DNA of 64,000 nucleotides from the NCBI RefSeq assembly GCF_014836595.1, contig NZ_JACSQO010000001.1, forward strand, positions 124,001 through 188,000, in the 5' to 3' direction. Below are positions 46,501 to 56,444 of this stretch, in pieces. This DNA comes from Psychrobacillus faecigallinarum (GTDB taxonomy: Bacteria > Bacillota > Bacilli > Bacillales_A > Planococcaceae). The translations under genes were made by a program, and so were the position numbers. Under the pieces are notes generated by a model. The model saw nothing but the letters and a program-made list of their open reading frames with translations, ran no database searches and was not told the DNA's origin. The stretch's first letter is position 1, and every line of letters begins with the position of its first letter.

Positions 46501-47836
46501 TTACTGCTGCAAGCTCAATGATCTTATCATAAGTAGCAGATAACCCTGTCGTTTCTACGTCAAAGACAATATACGTAGCATCTTCCAGTGCAATATGTTG
46601 TTCGTCATAAGCTATTGGCACTCCATCGTGAATTAGATTTGCCTCTAAGCCGTATAAAATTTTTATACCATTCTTCTTACCAGCTGCATACGCCTCTGGG
46701 AATGATTGTACATTGGCATGATCAGTAATCGCTACTGCTTTGTGCCCCCATTTGGCTGCTTGAGAAACTAGAGCTGAAACAGAAGAAACAGCATCCATTT
46801 GACTCATCGGGGTATGCATATGTAACTCCACTCGTTTTTCTTTTGAAGTATCATATCTTAGTACTGGATTAATCTCACACATATCTTGAGCCATTACGAT
46901 TAAATCGCGCACAAATGTATCATTTTGCACGGAGCCTCTTACTTTTATCCACATTCCCTTTTTAAGACGTGCCATCATTCCAGCGTCTTCTTTGTCTCTT
47001 GAGAACATTTTAACTAGGATTGAATCTGTGTAATCCGTCACTTTTGCAGTTAATAGAGATCTTCCACTTCTAAGCTCTTTAACCTCCACGTCAAAAACAA
47101 AGCCTTCAATCGTAACTCTACGCTCCTCGTCCTGAATAGAACGTATTTCCACGCTCGCCTCTTCTTTTTTCAAAGGAGTACCTAGCTGGAATGGTCCATC
47201 TTCTCCCGCATCTCCACTATCCTGACGTTGAGATTCTCTCTTTTGTAAATCAACTAAAGCTTTTTTCCCTAGCTCTTCTTCTTCCATTCTTCTTTGTTCT
47301 AAGAAGGCAACTTGGGCTTCTGCTAGTGCTTCGGTATCCTCAACCAATTTAAAATCTATTGCGAGTTTAGGAAATCCAAAGCTTTCATACACATTTGAAA
47401 TGTGTTCGATATATTTTTTTTTGAATGTACGGAGCTGTAAATCCTGTCCACAAGTAAGCTGTATCATCTGTCCATTCCACTCTGGCTCCTGACCTAGCAA
47501 GCAATCTTTTAACGGAGGAGCCATATCGCTCATTTCTTTTAAGACACTTGTCCAGTACGCTTTTACTAGCGGTTCAGAGACTTCTGGATTTTCGCTTTTT
47601 ATATTTAAATAAACAGTTGCTATACCCTGAAATTTTTCTTGTAGTCTTGTTTGGAATTTAGTATAAACCTCAATCGGAAGAATGTTTGCTAAATTGATTT
47701 GAAAATGCCATTGTCTTTGCTTTTTATGGACCGTAAATCTGGTAATAGAAGCATTCTCAAAATGCTGTACAAAAGCATCTTCAGTCAGCTCTAGTTGTTG
47801 CAGCAATAAATGCATTCTCATTTTGCCATCTTGCAT
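43523..47836 (-). CDS. polC: DNA polymerase III subunit alpha, PolC type
   Basis: Replicative polymerase of low-GC Gram-positives, 1437 residues. Order of domains: N-terminal domains (1-~230), OB fold ([23 protein letters not shown]), PHP ([15 protein letters not shown]), inserted DnaQ-type proofreading exonuclease ([48 protein letters not shown]), second PHP part, a zinc-finger-like CPSC...CEKC, and the polymerase core with [12 protein letters not shown]. The C-terminus QLSLF is a beta-clamp-binding motif. ATG with GGGGG at about 10 nt. In B. subtilis proS precedes polC; here that gap holds a repeat. Confidence 0.98.
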   Translation of the reverse strand: MQDGKMRMHLLLQQLELTEDAFVQHFENASITRFTVHKKQRQWHFQINLANILPIEVYTKFQTRLQEKFQGIATVYLNIKSENPEVSEPLVKAYWTSVLKEMSDMAPPLKDCLLGQEPEWNGQMIQLTCGQDLQLRTFKKKYIEHISNVYESFGFPKLAIDFKLVEDTEALAEAQVAFLEQRRMEEEELGKKALVDLQKRESQRQDSGDAGEDGPFQLGTPLKKEEASVEIRSIQDEERRVTIEGFVFDVEVKELRSGRSLLTAKVTDYTDSILVKMFSRDKEDAGMMARLKKGMWIKVRGSVQNDTFVRDLIVMAQDMCEINPVLRYDTSKEKRVELHMHTPMSQMDAVSSVSALVSQAAKWGHKAVAITDHANVQSFPEAYAAGKKNGIKILYGLEANLIHDGVPIAYDEQHIALEDATYIVFDVETTGLSATYDKIIELAAVKMHNGTIIDKFERFVNPHHALSATTIELTGITDDMVRNAPEIEDVIRDFHEFIGDGIIVAHNASFDMGFLYEGYRKCDINHFDHPVIDTLELARFLHPEMKTHKLGTLTKKFNIELTQAHRAIFDCEATGYLLLYLLKEAEAQDIHYLDDFNKHIGQGDSYKRARPSHCTILAVNDEGLKNLFKLVSLSHTTTFYRVPRIKRSVLQKHRAGLIIGSGCDRGEVFEGLMQKPLEQVEEIAKFYDYLEVHPKEVYAHLIEMELVRDEWNLEDIIRKLIKVGKKLGKPVVATGNVHYLHETDAMFRKILVNSQGGANPLNRHELPKVHFRTTNEMLDSFSFLGEELAKEIVITNPNNIADSIEDIKPIKDDLYTPKIEGADDEVRELTYTKAKEIYGKELPEIVEARIEKELTSIIGHGFAVIYLISHKLVKKSLDDGYLVGSRGSVGSSLVATLMEITEVNPMPPHYICPSCKHSVFFQDGSVGSGFDLPNANCEKCDTPYVKEGQDIPFETFLGFKGDKVPDIDLNFSGEYQPTAHNYTKELFGEEYVFRAGTIGTVAEKTAYGYVRGYMNDNNISLRGAEIDRLVQGCTGVKRTTGQHPGGIIVVPDYMDIFDFSPIQFPADAQDSEWKTTHFDFHSIHDNLLKLDILGHDDPTVIRMLQDLSGIDPKTIPTDDPEVMKIFSGPETLGVTEEQIDCKTGTLGIPEFGTRFVRQMLEETKPSTFSELVQISGLSHGTDVWLGNAQELIQAGTCQLSDVIGCRDDIMVYLIYQGLDPSLAFKIMESVRKGKGLTPEFEAEMKSKGVANWYIESCKKIKYMFPKAHAAAYVLMAVRIAYFKVHFPILYYAAYFTVRASDFDLISIVNGSHTIRAKLDEINAKGLEASNKEKSLATVLELSLEMSERGIRMQKIDLYKSKAHEFTIEGNTLIPPFDAVPGLGTNVAVQIVNARQNGEFLSKEDLQQRGKVSKTIIEYLDSMGCLEGLPDANQLSLF

Positions 47837-47904
47837 CTTAGCTATTCCCCCTTCTTTTAAAAGTTATTTTCTATTTATTTTATTTCTTTTCTGTATGATT
47901 GTAG

Positions 47905-48022
47905 GGTTAGGCGGCGACTTCTGTGGGATGAGTAACAAATAAGACATAAAAACTGCGCACATAAGCGACGGGTAATAGCTTATCGCTCACCCCACGGAAA
48001 GCGTCCTCCGAAAGCGAAATTT
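47905..48022 (-). repeat. Dispersed repeat, type 2, best-preserved copy
   Basis: On the minus strand it starts TTTCGCTTTCGGAGGACGC, continues TTTCCGTGGGGTGAGCG and ends CCCACAGAAGTCGCCGCCTAA. GTGGGGTGAG near one end and CTCATCCCAC near the other are near-inverted repeats. The end sequences are those of a well-known Bacillaceae intergenic repeat. It fills most of the polC-rasP gap (47837-48192), which otherwise contains only the rasP terminator. Confidence 0.8.
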
Positions 48023-48095
48023 AATTCTACTTTATTTGAAATGCATATAGATTTCAAAAAATTGATTCCTTTATAATATGAAAGAACAATTTACA

Positions 48096-48131
48096 GAAAA
48101 AGAAAGGAAGTTCAGCTACTCGAACTTCCTC
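48096..48131 (-). terminator. Rho-independent terminator of the uppS-rasP operon
   Basis: Perfect stem GGAAGTTC/GAACTTCC with an 8-nt loop and a TTTCTTTTTC tail on the minus strand, about 60 bp after rasP. Confidence 0.85.
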
Positions 48132-48192
48132 CCTAACGTAATTTTATCAAAACCACAAATAAATAGTTCTTCCATTTTCTCACAAAATTATT

Positions 48193-49452
48193 TTAAAAGA
48201 AGAATCTTTGAATATCATTCCAAGTGACTACAACCATCAATACCATAAGAAGCATGATTCCTACAAAATGAACCATTCCTTCTTTTTGTTTGTCGACTGG
48301 TTTTCCTCTAATTGCTTCAAAAAGGAAGAACAACAATCTTCCTCCATCGAGGGCTGGTAATGGTAACAAATTCATAATCCCAAGATTTATGCTTAAAATA
48401 GCTGCCCACTGCATTAGGTTATATACGCCTAATTGCGCGACTGTTTCCGTCGCTTTATATATTCCCACTGGACCAGACAAGTCATCAATAGAAAAGGAGC
48501 CAGTAACTAATGTACCTAAGATAGTAAATATTCTTTTAGTCCATTCATAGGTTTGTTCAGCCCCAAAGACAATTGCCCCAATTGGATTTTTTTCTAAAGG
48601 ACTCTTATATTGAACACCAATTTGGGCAACCTTACCCGCTTCGGTAGCTACTTCCTTCGGAGTTACAATTAATTCTTCCTTAGTACCATCTCGATCTATC
48701 ACGAAGGTCATCGGTTCGTTAGCGCTATCTCTAACGGCTAGCGATAGTTCTTCCCATTCGGTAATTGGCATTCCGTCAATCTCTTTAACTAAATCTCCAT
48801 CTTTCATTCCTGCTAACGCTGCTGGACTATTATCTGCAACTGTTGTAATAATAGGCTCGTTAGTTGGAATTCCCTGAAGTAATCCTAAAGCTAGGAATAT
48901 AAAGAATGCTAATATAAAGTTAAACAAAGGTCCTGCGAAAATCGCCATAGAACGTTGTCCAACTGTTTTGGAACCGAATTGTCGATCATAAGGGGCGATA
49001 AAGGTTTCGGTATTATTTTCAATAATAACAGCTTTTCTTGCAACTTGATAACGAACTAAACGCTCTTCTTCATCGTAGCCTTCGATATACATTTCTTTCA
49101 TCAAATCAGATCTTTCTACTTCTAGAAAGAGCATATCAGGGAATTGTTTGTTCTGGTTGAGTACAATTTGATCTATTTCATTGTTCTCATTTAAGCGAAC
49201 ACCTAGACGATATCCAGGCTGTAATTCAATAGAATCTAAATCTTCTCCAGCCATCCGTACATAACCACCCAAAGGTAATAAACGGATTGTATACAGTGTT
49301 TCCCCTTTTGTCATACCAAAAATTTTAGGTCCAAAACCAATGGCAAATTCTCTAACCATTATTCCAGCTTTTTTTGCAAAAATAAAATGCCCTAGTTCAT
49401 GAAAAAAAACAATACTTCCAAATATGATTATAAACGCAATGGCTGTTTCCAT
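48193..49452 (-). CDS. rasP: Site-2 zinc metalloprotease RasP/RseP
   Basis: Intramembrane protease, 419 residues. Zinc motif HELGH (residues 18-22) in the first transmembrane helix, the second-half motif NLLPLPALDGGRLLF, and one PDZ domain in the middle (AGMKDGDLVKEIDGMPITEWEEL). In B. subtilis RasP cleaves anti-sigma RsiW and FtsL after site-1 cutting and clears signal peptides. Last gene of the uppS-cdsA-dxr-rasP set. Confidence 0.95.
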   Translation of the reverse strand: METAIAFIIIFGSIVFFHELGHFIFAKKAGIMVREFAIGFGPKIFGMTKGETLYTIRLLPLGGYVRMAGEDLDSIELQPGYRLGVRLNENNEIDQIVLNQNKQFPDMLFLEVERSDLMKEMYIEGYDEEERLVRYQVARKAVIIENNTETFIAPYDRQFGSKTVGQRSMAIFAGPLFNFILAFFIFLALGLLQGIPTNEPIITTVADNSPAALAGMKDGDLVKEIDGMPITEWEELSLAVRDSANEPMTFVIDRDGTKEELIVTPKEVATEAGKVAQIGVQYKSPLEKNPIGAIVFGAEQTYEWTKRIFTILGTLVTGSFSIDDLSGPVGIYKATETVAQLGVYNLMQWAAILSINLGIMNLLPLPALDGGRLLFFLFEAIRGKPVDKQKEGMVHFVGIMLLMVLMVVVTWNDIQRFFF

Positions 49453-49493
49453 TATACCCCACCTTTTTCTCCTGCTTGTCTTTCCTCAATACA

Positions 49494-50642
49494 TCATTTT
49501 ACCATGTTTTGTACACTTTTTCTCGTTTGGCTATCAACAAATAATATAGTATCTAAATCTGGTGAAGAAACATTCGAATGCTCGTCCATTGCTCGCTCAA
49601 TTAATTCATCAATTTCTAAGAATGTAATCTTTTCTTTTAAAAATAGACTAACTGCTGCTTCATTAGCCGCATTTAATACAGTTGTCATTGTTCCGCCTGC
49701 TCGTCCTGCGTCAATCGCCAGCTTTAATGCATGATATCTCTTGTAGTCCATCTCTTGAAAATGAAGCTTGCCAATTTCCGCTAAGTTTAATCGGTGTGCA
49801 TTTGATCGTTCTAGACGATCTGGATAGGACAACGCATATTGAATAGGCACCCTCATATCCGGCGTCCCTAATTGGGCTATAACACTAGTATCTTTAAATT
49901 CAATCATGGAGTGGATAATACTTTCACGATGTAATAACACTTCAATGTCATCATAGGAAATATCAAACAGGACATGAGCTTCAATTACTTCCAACCCTTT
50001 GTTCATCATCGTAGCTGAGTCAATCGTAATTTTTGAACCCATTGACCAGTTAGGATGGTTTAACGCTTCTTTTACAGTGACACTTTTTAATTCTTCACGT
50101 GTTCGATCTCTGAAGCTACCTCCAGATGCAGTAATAATAAGCTTGGAAACCTCGCTTTTCTTTTCTCCATTCATCGCTTGGAATAGCGCAGAATGTTCAC
50201 TGTCAACAGGCAGGATTGGCACATTATATTGTTGGGCAGCTTGCATAACTAAATGACCAGCCGTAACCAATGTCTCTTTGTTTGCAATAGCAATGGTAAT
50301 TCCCTTTTTAATAGCTTCTAATGTTGGTCTTAAACCTACACTCCCTAAAACCGCATTTACTAGAACATCCGCGTTCGTATGAGCTGCAACTTGTATCAAG
50401 CCGGCATCTCCAAAAACTACTTCTATTTTTGGATATTCTTGTTGCAGTAAAAGTGCATCTTCTTCTTTTTGTACAGATACAACTTCTACATGAAACTCAT
50501 TTAGTATCTTTCTTGTTTCTTCTATATTTTTACCTACCGAAAATGCAACTAATTGAAACTTATTTGGGTGCTCTCTTATTATATCCAAAGTTTGGAGCCC
50601 AATAGAACCAGTTGCACCTAATAAACTTATTCTTTTACCCAT
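49494..50642 (-). CDS. dxr: 1-deoxy-D-xylulose-5-phosphate reductoisomerase
   Basis: Second enzyme of the MEP isoprenoid pathway, 382 residues. NADPH loop [24 protein letters not shown], the metal/substrate motif [11 protein letters not shown], and ASGGSFRD are all present. It supplies isoprenoid precursors for the undecaprenyl phosphate made by the neighbouring UppS. Confidence 0.97.
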   Translation of the reverse strand: MGKRISLLGATGSIGLQTLDIIREHPNKFQLVAFSVGKNIEETRKILNEFHVEVVSVQKEEDALLLQQEYPKIEVVFGDAGLIQVAAHTNADVLVNAVLGSVGLRPTLEAIKKGITIAIANKETLVTAGHLVMQAAQQYNVPILPVDSEHSALFQAMNGEKKSEVSKLIITASGGSFRDRTREELKSVTVKEALNHPNWSMGSKITIDSATMMNKGLEVIEAHVLFDISYDDIEVLLHRESIIHSMIEFKDTSVIAQLGTPDMRVPIQYALSYPDRLERSNAHRLNLAEIGKLHFQEMDYKRYHALKLAIDAGRAGGTMTTVLNAANEAAVSLFLKEKITFLEIDELIERAMDEHSNVSSPDLDTILFVDSQTRKSVQNMVK

Positions 50643-50660
50643 GAAATAATGTCGTCTCCC

Positions 50661-51452
50661 TTATATAAAATGTAAAAAGTGCAATAATGGCAAGACAAAA
50701 AGAAGACTGTCAAAGCGATCTAATATTCCACCGTGTCCAGGTAGTAGTTTACCTGAATCTTTTACATTAAAGTGTCTTTTAATACCCGATTCAACCAAAT
50801 CCCCCAGTTGTCCAAAAATGGAGGCTATAATAGTAATCCCGATTAGGACAATGTATGAGGAAGTAAGTGGATTAATCCATTGGATAATTAGAGCAGTGAT
50901 TATTGCCCATAGTATCCCTCCTACAAATCCTTCTACTGTTTTGTTTGGAGAAATCTCTGGCCATAGTTTTCGTTTCCCAATTTTTCTACCTGTAAAATAA
51001 GCACCTGAATCAGTAGTCCATACAATCAGTAACGCAAATATGAGATATGCCAATCCACTTTCTCGAGTTTCAATAAAATAATAAAAACCTATCCCTACAT
51101 ATAAAGTACTCACAAGCACGAAGGAGGCATCCTCAAATGTAAAACTGTTTTTCGTTAGCACAGTGAAAATAAGCAAGAGAAAAACAGCTACGAATATCCA
51201 TTCGAGCTTTGTATGACCTGTAAGGTTAACTATATTTTCTGTATAAGCTGAAGGGAATAATAGTAAAAACAAAAGAAGTAGCGATATGATACCTGAAAAA
51301 GAAAAGAGACTTAAACCCTTCATTTTTAGTATTTCATATAATCCTACTGTAGCAATTGCGTATATAAGAACAGTAAATACAGGTCCTCCTAGCAGAACTA
51401 TTGGAAGAAAGAGTGCTAAAGCGACGGCACCCGTGATAATTCTTGTTTTCAA
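50661..51452 (-). CDS. cdsA: Phosphatidate cytidylyltransferase
   Basis: Multi-spanning enzyme making CDP-diacylglycerol, 263 residues with about eight hydrophobic helices and the C-terminal signature SGIKRHFNVKDSGKLLPGHGGILDRFDSL. It supplies PgsA (also in this window). Overlaps uppS by 4 nt. Confidence 0.96.
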   Translation of the reverse strand: MKTRIITGAVALALFLPIVLLGGPVFTVLIYAIATVGLYEILKMKGLSLFSFSGIISLLLLFLLLFPSAYTENIVNLTGHTKLEWIFVAVFLLLIFTVLTKNSFTFEDASFVLVSTLYVGIGFYYFIETRESGLAYLIFALLIVWTTDSGAYFTGRKIGKRKLWPEISPNKTVEGFVGGILWAIITALIIQWINPLTSSYIVLIGITIIASIFGQLGDLVESGIKRHFNVKDSGKLLPGHGGILDRFDSLLFVLPLLHFLHFI

Positions 51453-52243
51453 TTTGTTTCTTCCTCCTTAATTCCACCATATCTTCTATTTCGCTTTTGA
51501 AAGGTTTCAATAGCTTCTATCAAACATTCCTGATCGAAATCTGGCCACAATGTGTCTGTAAACCAGAATTCTGTATATGCGAGTTGCCAAAGCATGAAGT
51601 TACTTAAACGTACTTCCCCACTAGTTCTAATCAGTAAATCTGGTTCACTTAAATCTTTCGTCATTAAATAACTATTAATATTATTTTCTGTAATATCATT
51701 TATCTCCATATTACCTTCTTGAATATCTAGAGCAATTTTTTTTACCGCTTGAACAATTTCATCTCTGCTTCCATAGTTTAGAGCAAAGTTTAATATGAGA
51801 CCGTTATTTTCGGCAGTTTGCTCCATTGCTTTTGTAACAGCCTTCTTAGTATGCTCTGGCAAAAGTTCAATATTACCCATCATTCTTACCTGAATATTTT
51901 GTTCCATTAACTCAGGTAGATAGGAGTTTAAAAATTCTTCAGGTAAACGCATTAAAAATTCAACTTCAATTTTAGGCCTTTTCCAGTTCTCTGTTGAAAA
52001 TGCATATAATGTGAGCGTTTTTATACCCACTTCATTGGCAAATCTAGTTATTTTCCTTACAGTTTGCATTCCTTCATGATGTCCAGCTACTCTTGGCAAG
52101 GCTCTCTTTTTAGCCCATCTGCCATTACCATCCATAATAATGGCGATATGGTCTGGCAACTGTTCTTTTTGTGCATTTTCCACTCGTTCATTTAAATAGA
52201 TACTTATCGCTTTATCATTTTTACGAATAAGTTTTTTTAGCAT
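51449..52243 (-). CDS. uppS: Isoprenyl transferase (undecaprenyl diphosphate synthase)
   Basis: cis-Prenyltransferase making the C55 lipid carrier for cell wall synthesis, 264 residues. HIAIIMDGNGRWAKKR carries the catalytic Asp, TLYAFSTENWKRP the substrate site, and LIRTSGEVRLSNFMLWQLAYTEFWFTD the C-terminal signature. ATG after GTGGAGG. First gene of a unit with its own promoter downstream of the frr terminator. Confidence 0.97.
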   Translation of the reverse strand: MLKKLIRKNDKAISIYLNERVENAQKEQLPDHIAIIMDGNGRWAKKRALPRVAGHHEGMQTVRKITRFANEVGIKTLTLYAFSTENWKRPKIEVEFLMRLPEEFLNSYLPELMEQNIQVRMMGNIELLPEHTKKAVTKAMEQTAENNGLILNFALNYGSRDEIVQAVKKIALDIQEGNMEINDITENNINSYLMTKDLSEPDLLIRTSGEVRLSNFMLWQLAYTEFWFTDTLWPDFDQECLIEAIETFQKRNRRYGGIKEEETN

Positions 52244-52285
52244 GCATTAACCTCCACTTTAAACCTTATCGAAGCATATAGTCTT

Positions 52286-52294
52286 ATCATAACA
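52286..52294 (-). promoter_or_regulatory. Extended -10 promoter of uppS operon
   Basis: TGTTATGAT (TG-n-TATGAT) on the minus strand, just downstream of the frr terminator and about 45 nt before the uppS ATG. No strong -35. Confidence 0.5.
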
Positions 52295-52306
52295 AATAAA
52301 AACGAA

Positions 52307-52340
52307 TATAAAAAGACGTCCTTCTAAAAGGACGCCTTCT
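52307..52340 (-). terminator. Rho-independent terminator of rpsB-tsf-pyrH-frr
   Basis: Stem AGGCGTCCTT/AAGGACGTCT (one G-U pair) with a 4-nt loop and TTTTTATATT on the minus strand, about 40 bp after frr. Confidence 0.9.
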
Positions 52341-52381
52341 TCGGATAAAGGTTCAACTGTACTACTTGCTAGAAGAGTATC

Positions 52382-52939
52382 TTAAACCTCTAGAATTTCT
52401 TTTTCTTTATCTTTAGTGATTGCATCGATTTTATCAATATTTGCATCCGTAATTTTTTGGATTTCTTCTGTGTAGCTTCTTAAATCATCTTCTGTGATTT
52501 CTCCAGCTTTCTCCATTTTTTTCAGGTCGTCGTTCCCATCACGACGTACATTACGGATATTCACTTTAGCTTCTTCAGCTTCTTTTTTAACTTGTTTTAC
52601 TAATTCTTTACGGCGCTCTTCTGTCAGTGCAGGAATAGCAATACGAATAAGATTACCATCGTTTGTAGGAGTGATTCCTAAGTCTGATTTCATAATTGCT
52701 TTTTCGATATCTCCCAGAATGGATTTATCATAAGGTTGAATTGTTAGTAAGCGCGCTTCTGGTATCGATATACCAGCCATTTGGTTAATCGGTGTTGGCG
52801 CACCATAGTAGTCCACAGTAATTTTATCAAGTAAAGATGCGCTTGCACGACCAGCACGGATAGAAGCTAGCTCTCTTGTATACACTTGAATTGTTTTAGC
52901 CATTTTGTCTTTTGTTTGCTCTATTACTTGTTTCGGCAT
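52382..52939 (-). CDS. frr: Ribosome recycling factor
   Basis: 185 residues, full family length. Conserved [46 protein letters not shown] and [23 protein letters not shown]. Splits post-termination ribosomes with EF-G. The ATG overlaps the pyrH stop (TAATG), and the AGGAGG ribosome binding site lies in the last pyrH codons. Confidence 0.98.
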   Translation of the reverse strand: MPKQVIEQTKDKMAKTIQVYTRELASIRAGRASASLLDKITVDYYGAPTPINQMAGISIPEARLLTIQPYDKSILGDIEKAIMKSDLGITPTNDGNLIRIAIPALTEERRKELVKQVKKEAEEAKVNIRNVRRDGNDDLKKMEKAGEITEDDLRSYTEEIQKITDANIDKIDAITKDKEKEILEV

Positions 52940-53664
52940 TATGAATTCCTCCTAACGACTGTTCCAATAGAGTCACCTAGGACAGCCCGTTTAATATTTC
53001 CATTTTCCATAATTGAGAATACAATAAGTGCAATATCATTGTCCATACATAAAGTGGAAGCCGTTGAATCCATCACCTGTAGGCCTTGCTGAATTACTTC
53101 CAAGAAAGACAATTCATCATATTTCACTGCTGTTTTATCCATTTTTGGATCAGCTGAATACACACCATCTACATTGTTTTTAGCCATTAAGATAACATCA
53201 GCTTCTATTTCAGCTGCTCTTAAAGCTGCTGTAGTATCAGTCGAGAAGTATGGATTACCCGTTCCCGCTGCAAATATTACTACACGTTTTTTTTCTAAAT
53301 GACGAATCGCTCTTCTTCTTATGTACGGTTCTGCCACTTGACGCATTTCAATGGAAGACTGTACACGCGTCTCAACTCCACATTGTTCTAGAGAATCTTG
53401 CAGTGCCAATGAATTCATAACCGTAGCCAACATGCCCATATAATCGGCATTAGCACGGTCCATTCCCATTTCGCTGCCTATTTTACCTCTCCAAATATTG
53501 CCTCCTCCAACTACAACAGCAACTTCAACTCCAAGATCAACAACTTCCTTCACTTGTTCCGCTACTGATTTAATAATCTCAGGAGACAATCCAAAACCTT
53601 TTTCTCCAGCCAATGCTTCGCCACTTAGTTTTAAAACAATTCTTTTATATTGTGGTGTGCTCAT
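52939..53664 (-). CDS. pyrH: Uridylate kinase
   Basis: Hexameric UMP kinase of the amino-acid-kinase fold, 241 residues from the ATG at 53664 after GGAGG; the longer frame to 53703 overlaps an intercistronic hairpin. [45 protein letters not shown] and the [11 protein letters not shown] segment are typical. Makes UDP for RNA and cell wall precursors. Confidence 0.97.
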   Translation of the reverse strand: MSTPQYKRIVLKLSGEALAGEKGFGLSPEIIKSVAEQVKEVVDLGVEVAVVVGGGNIWRGKIGSEMGMDRANADYMGMLATVMNSLALQDSLEQCGVETRVQSSIEMRQVAEPYIRRRAIRHLEKKRVVIFAAGTGNPYFSTDTTAALRAAEIEADVILMAKNNVDGVYSADPKMDKTAVKYDELSFLEVIQQGLQVMDSTASTLCMDNDIALIVFSIMENGNIKRAVLGDSIGTVVRRNS

Positions 53665-53689
53665 AGATATCCTCCATCTCTTTTCTTGA

Positions 53690-53760
53690 AAAATAGGGAA
53701 CACAAATTACGTGCTCCCTAGAGTTTTTCTATAAAATAAGAACAACATACGTTCTTACTA
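53690..53760 (-). terminator. Twin intercistronic hairpins between tsf and pyrH
   Basis: First hairpin after tsf: TAAGAAC/GTTCTTA (53737-53757) with a TTTTAT tail. Second: AGGGAGCAC/GTGTTCCCT (53695-53719, one G-U) followed by ATTTTTC. Two weak-to-moderate terminators in series could set the ratio of abundant EF-Ts to PyrH and Frr. Confidence 0.7.
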
Positions 53761-53771
53761 TTTATTTTTTA

Positions 53772-54656
53772 TTATTTACCTTTAACTTGGCTCATTACTT
53801 CTTCAGCAAAGTTATCTTCACGTTTCTCAATTCCTTCACCAACAGCGTAGCGTGTGAATGAAACTAGTTTACCACCAGTTGATTCCACAAATGTACGAAC
53901 TTTTTGATCTGGATTTTTAACGAAAGATTGGTCTAATAAGCACACTTCTTCAAAATATTTACCAAGACGGCCTTCTACCATTTTAGCTACAATATTTTCT
54001 GGCTTACCTTCGTTTAATGCTTGTTCTGTTAATACTTTACGCTCGTGCTCTACTTCCTCAGCAGATACTTCATCACGAGAAATGTATGATGGGTTTAAAG
54101 CAGCAATGTGCATTGCAACGTCTTTTGCCGCTTGCTCATCAGTAGAACCTTCAAGAACTGTAAGAACTCCGATACGACCTCCCATGTGAAGGTATGGACC
54201 AAATGCATCCGCATCTGTTTTTGTTTCAATAACAAAGCGACGAAGAGTAATTTTTTCTCCAATTTTAGCTACTGCGTTAGAAATAGCATTTTCAACTGTA
54301 ACGCCTTCTTCAATGTTAGAAGCTAATGCTTCTTCAACTGAAGCTGGTTCAGTAGTTAATAAATGAGAAGCTACTTGTTTAACTAATTGTTGGAAGCCTT
54401 CATTTTTGGCAACGAAGTCAGTTTCTGCGTTCATTTCTAATAATACAGCTTTATTGCCATCGATTTCGATGAAAGTTGTACCTTCAGCTGCGATACGATC
54501 AGCTTTTTTAGCTGCAGAAGAAAGACCTTTTTCACGTAAGAAGTCAATTGCTGCTTCTAAGTTGCCATCTGTTTCAACTAGAGCTTTCTTACAATCCATC
54601 ATACCTGCGCCAGTTTTTTCACGCAATTCTTTTACCATTTGTGCTGTAACTGCCAT
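53772..54656 (-). CDS. tsf: Translation elongation factor Ts
   Basis: 294 residues with [40 protein letters not shown] and the TDFVAKN Phe that disrupts the Mg site of EF-Tu. Nucleotide-exchange factor for EF-Tu. AGGAGG precedes the ATG. Follows rpsB after a terminator-like hairpin. Confidence 0.98.
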   Translation of the reverse strand: MAVTAQMVKELREKTGAGMMDCKKALVETDGNLEAAIDFLREKGLSSAAKKADRIAAEGTTFIEIDGNKAVLLEMNAETDFVAKNEGFQQLVKQVASHLLTTEPASVEEALASNIEEGVTVENAISNAVAKIGEKITLRRFVIETKTDADAFGPYLHMGGRIGVLTVLEGSTDEQAAKDVAMHIAALNPSYISRDEVSAEEVEHERKVLTEQALNEGKPENIVAKMVEGRLGKYFEEVCLLDQSFVKNPDQKVRTFVESTGGKLVSFTRYAVGEGIEKREDNFAEEVMSQVKGK

Positions 54657-54693
54657 TATAAATTCCTCCTAGTACAATTAAATGTCATTTTCT

Positions 54694-54732
54694 CAAAAAA
54701 AGGTGATAAGTGGTTTGGCCGCTTATCACCTG
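54694..54732 (-). terminator. Hairpin terminator between rpsB and tsf
   Basis: Stem AGGTGATAAGCGG/CCACTTATCACCT with a 5-nt loop and seven U on the minus strand. As strong as a full terminator, so tsf expression requires read-through or a hidden promoter. Confidence 0.88.
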
Positions 54733-54747
54733 TTACTTACATGTGTC

Positions 54748-55470
54748 TTACTCAGCAGCAACTTCAGCTGAAGCTACTTCTGCATCTTCACCTTGTCTTG
54801 CTTCTAGTAATGCATCCGCCATTTTAGCAGTTAATAATTTCACTGCGCGAATTGCATCGTCATTTGCAGGAATTACATAGTCGATTTCATCTGGATCACA
54901 GTTTGTATCAACGATTCCTACTAATGGAATGTTCAATTTACGAGCTTCTGCAACTGCAATACGCTCTTTACGTGGGTCAACTACGAACATTACATCCGGG
55001 ATAGCTTTCATGTCACGGATACCGCCTAAGAATTTAACTAGACGTTCGTGTTCTTTTTTAAGTTGAACTACTTCTTTTTTAGGAAGTACAGAGAAAGTTC
55101 CGTCTTCTTCCATTTTTTCAATTGCTTTTAAGCGTGATACACGTTTTTGAATTGTACCGAAGTTAGTTAAAGTACCACCTAACCAACGTTGGTTAATATA
55201 GTAGTTTCCTGAACGTTCTGCTTCTTCTTTAATAGCTTCTTGAGCTTGCTTTTTAGTTCCAACGAAAAGAACTTTCCCGCCATCTTGACCTACTTGGCGC
55301 ATGAAGTCATAAGCTTCTTCTAATTTTTTCACCGTTTTTTGAAGATCGATGATGTAGATTCCGTTACGCTCAACAAAAATGTATTTTTTCATTTTTGGAT
55401 TCCAACGGCGAGTTTGGTGACCGAAGTGTACACCAGCCTCAAGTAATTGTTTCATAGAGATTACTGACAT
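54748..55470 (-). CDS. rpsB: 30S ribosomal protein S2
   Basis: 240 residues ([31 protein letters not shown]...[22 protein letters not shown]...[14 protein letters not shown]). AGGAGG upstream of the ATG. It has a strong promoter and a structured leader, and the gene opens the classic rpsB-tsf-pyrH-frr operon. The acidic tail [13 protein letters not shown] is ordinary for the family. Confidence 0.98.
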   Translation of the reverse strand: MSVISMKQLLEAGVHFGHQTRRWNPKMKKYIFVERNGIYIIDLQKTVKKLEEAYDFMRQVGQDGGKVLFVGTKKQAQEAIKEEAERSGNYYINQRWLGGTLTNFGTIQKRVSRLKAIEKMEEDGTFSVLPKKEVVQLKKEHERLVKFLGGIRDMKAIPDVMFVVDPRKERIAVAEARKLNIPLVGIVDTNCDPDEIDYVIPANDDAIRAVKLLTAKMADALLEARQGEDAEVASAEVAAE

Positions 55471-55518
55471 TTTATTTCCTCCTGGTTTGGTTTAGTCTTC
55501 CGCATTCTTCATTTTTCA

Positions 55519-55549
55519 TCGGCTACTCTTTTGTAAGAGCACCTGCCAA
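55519..55549 (-). promoter_or_regulatory. Structured rpsB leader hairpin
   Basis: On the minus strand TTGGC pairs with GCCGA (outer stem) and CTCTT with AAGAG (inner stem, 4-nt loop), separated by an asymmetric AGGTG/TA internal loop. It lies in the ~100-nt rpsB leader without a U-tract. Autoregulation by S2 is plausible from other bacteria but not shown here. Confidence 0.5.
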
Positions 55550-55586
55550 TTCCATCAGAAATGCGTGTATATTCATACCGTCTTGT

Positions 55587-55615
55587 AATATACCATAGAT
55601 ATAATTAACTTTCAA
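55587..55615 (-). promoter_or_regulatory. rpsB promoter
   Basis: TTGAAA (55610-55615), 17-nt spacer, TATATT (55587-55592), with TGG before the -10 forming an extended -10. The -35 lies five bases after the swrB-like stop codon, so the ribosomal operon starts right behind the fla/che operon. Confidence 0.78.
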
Positions 55616-55620
55616 CTATT

Positions 55621-56118
55621 TTAATCCTGAAATTTCAAGAAGAGCTCGACTTCTGTCTTTCCGATTTGGAGCAACTTAGCTATTTCTGTAGGGTTTTTAC
55701 CTTCTTCCGAATAATACAATACTTTTTCCTTTAAAGTAATTGGGATCTCTTTTTCTGGTAAATTGGAAGATTGAACATAACTACTAGCTGCCTTTTGTTT
55801 TGAAACTAGTGGTCTTGATATTATTAATGATTGGCTTTCCTCGTTTGAAGCAGATGAAATCTCTTTTTTAGCAATAGAGATTACTTCCTTCTTTTCAGAC
55901 GAGTAATTATTTTGTTCTTTGAGCTCATGTAAAAGGCGATCATTTTCGTCCTTGATTTCTGCAATGTACGCACTAAAAGAATTTTCTATTTCTTTAATCA
56001 TCTGCTCTTGCTTGTCTTCCATACCCTTATACTTAGAAATTTTCATATTCAACAATGCGATGAAATAAAAACTAATTATTTGGAGTAGAAATAGAACTGT
56101 TAAAATTATAGTCGTCAT
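55621..56118 (-). CDS. swrB: SwrB-like membrane coiled-coil protein (YlxL position)
   Basis: 165 residues: an N-terminal transmembrane helix (TTIILTVLFLLQIISFYFIALL), a charged coiled coil (about 30-85), a Ser/Lys-rich linker and a C-terminal helix-turn-helix-like segment (KVLYYSEEGKNPTEIAKLLQIGKTEVELFLKF). Length, topology and position (last gene of the fla/che operon, after sigD and before rpsB) match B. subtilis SwrB/YlxL, which promotes flagellar type III export and swarming. Sequence identity with SwrB outside the C-terminal motif is low as far as I can judge, so the name rests mainly on position and architecture. Confidence 0.7.
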   Translation of the reverse strand: MTTIILTVLFLLQIISFYFIALLNMKISKYKGMEDKQEQMIKEIENSFSAYIAEIKDENDRLLHELKEQNNYSSEKKEVISIAKKEISSASNEESQSLIISRPLVSKQKAASSYVQSSNLPEKEIPITLKEKVLYYSEEGKNPTEIAKLLQIGKTEVELFLKFQD

Positions 56119-56126
56119 TTTTACTC

Positions 56127-56426
56127 CTATCCGCTAAAGTCTACAAAGTTACCTTTAAAGGGGTGCTTTGTCTCTTTATTTTCTTGATCTTTTTTTTCTC
56201 TTTTTTCATTTTCTTGCTCAGTTTGTTGCTTTGAGCCTTGTTCGGCGTCTGCTTCTATATTATTAGATTTAATAACTGTTTCTCTATTTCTCTCAATTTG
56301 CCTTTCAGTTGCAGCTTGAGCATTCGCTTGGTTTATAGCACTTTGTTGCTGCATTTGCTCAGACATTTTACCCGCATCAAATGTTTTCGGTATAGCAATC
56401 TGTAGTTCAACAACTTTTAAGCTCAT
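56127..56426 (-). CDS. Unrecognised small hydrophilic protein of the sigD operon
   Basis: 99 residues, no hydrophobic segment. A short conserved-looking start (SLKVVELQIAIPKTFDAGKMSEQMQQQ) is followed by a Gln/Glu/Lys/Asn-rich stretch likely disordered or helical, ending HPFKGNFVDFSG. ATG with GGAGGG upstream, 19 bp after sigD and 9 bp before swrB, so it is a genuine operon member. Absent from the B. subtilis operon. I recall similar VELQ-x-A-x-P-x-T starts in small proteins next to motility sigma-factor genes of other Firmicutes, but cannot name a function. FlgM-like or chaperone roles are possible, unproven. Confidence 0.75.
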   Translation of the reverse strand: MSLKVVELQIAIPKTFDAGKMSEQMQQQSAINQANAQAATERQIERNRETVIKSNNIEADAEQGSKQQTEQENEKREKKDQENKETKHPFKGNFVDFSG

Positions 56427-56444
56427 AGAATTTCCCTCCGCATA

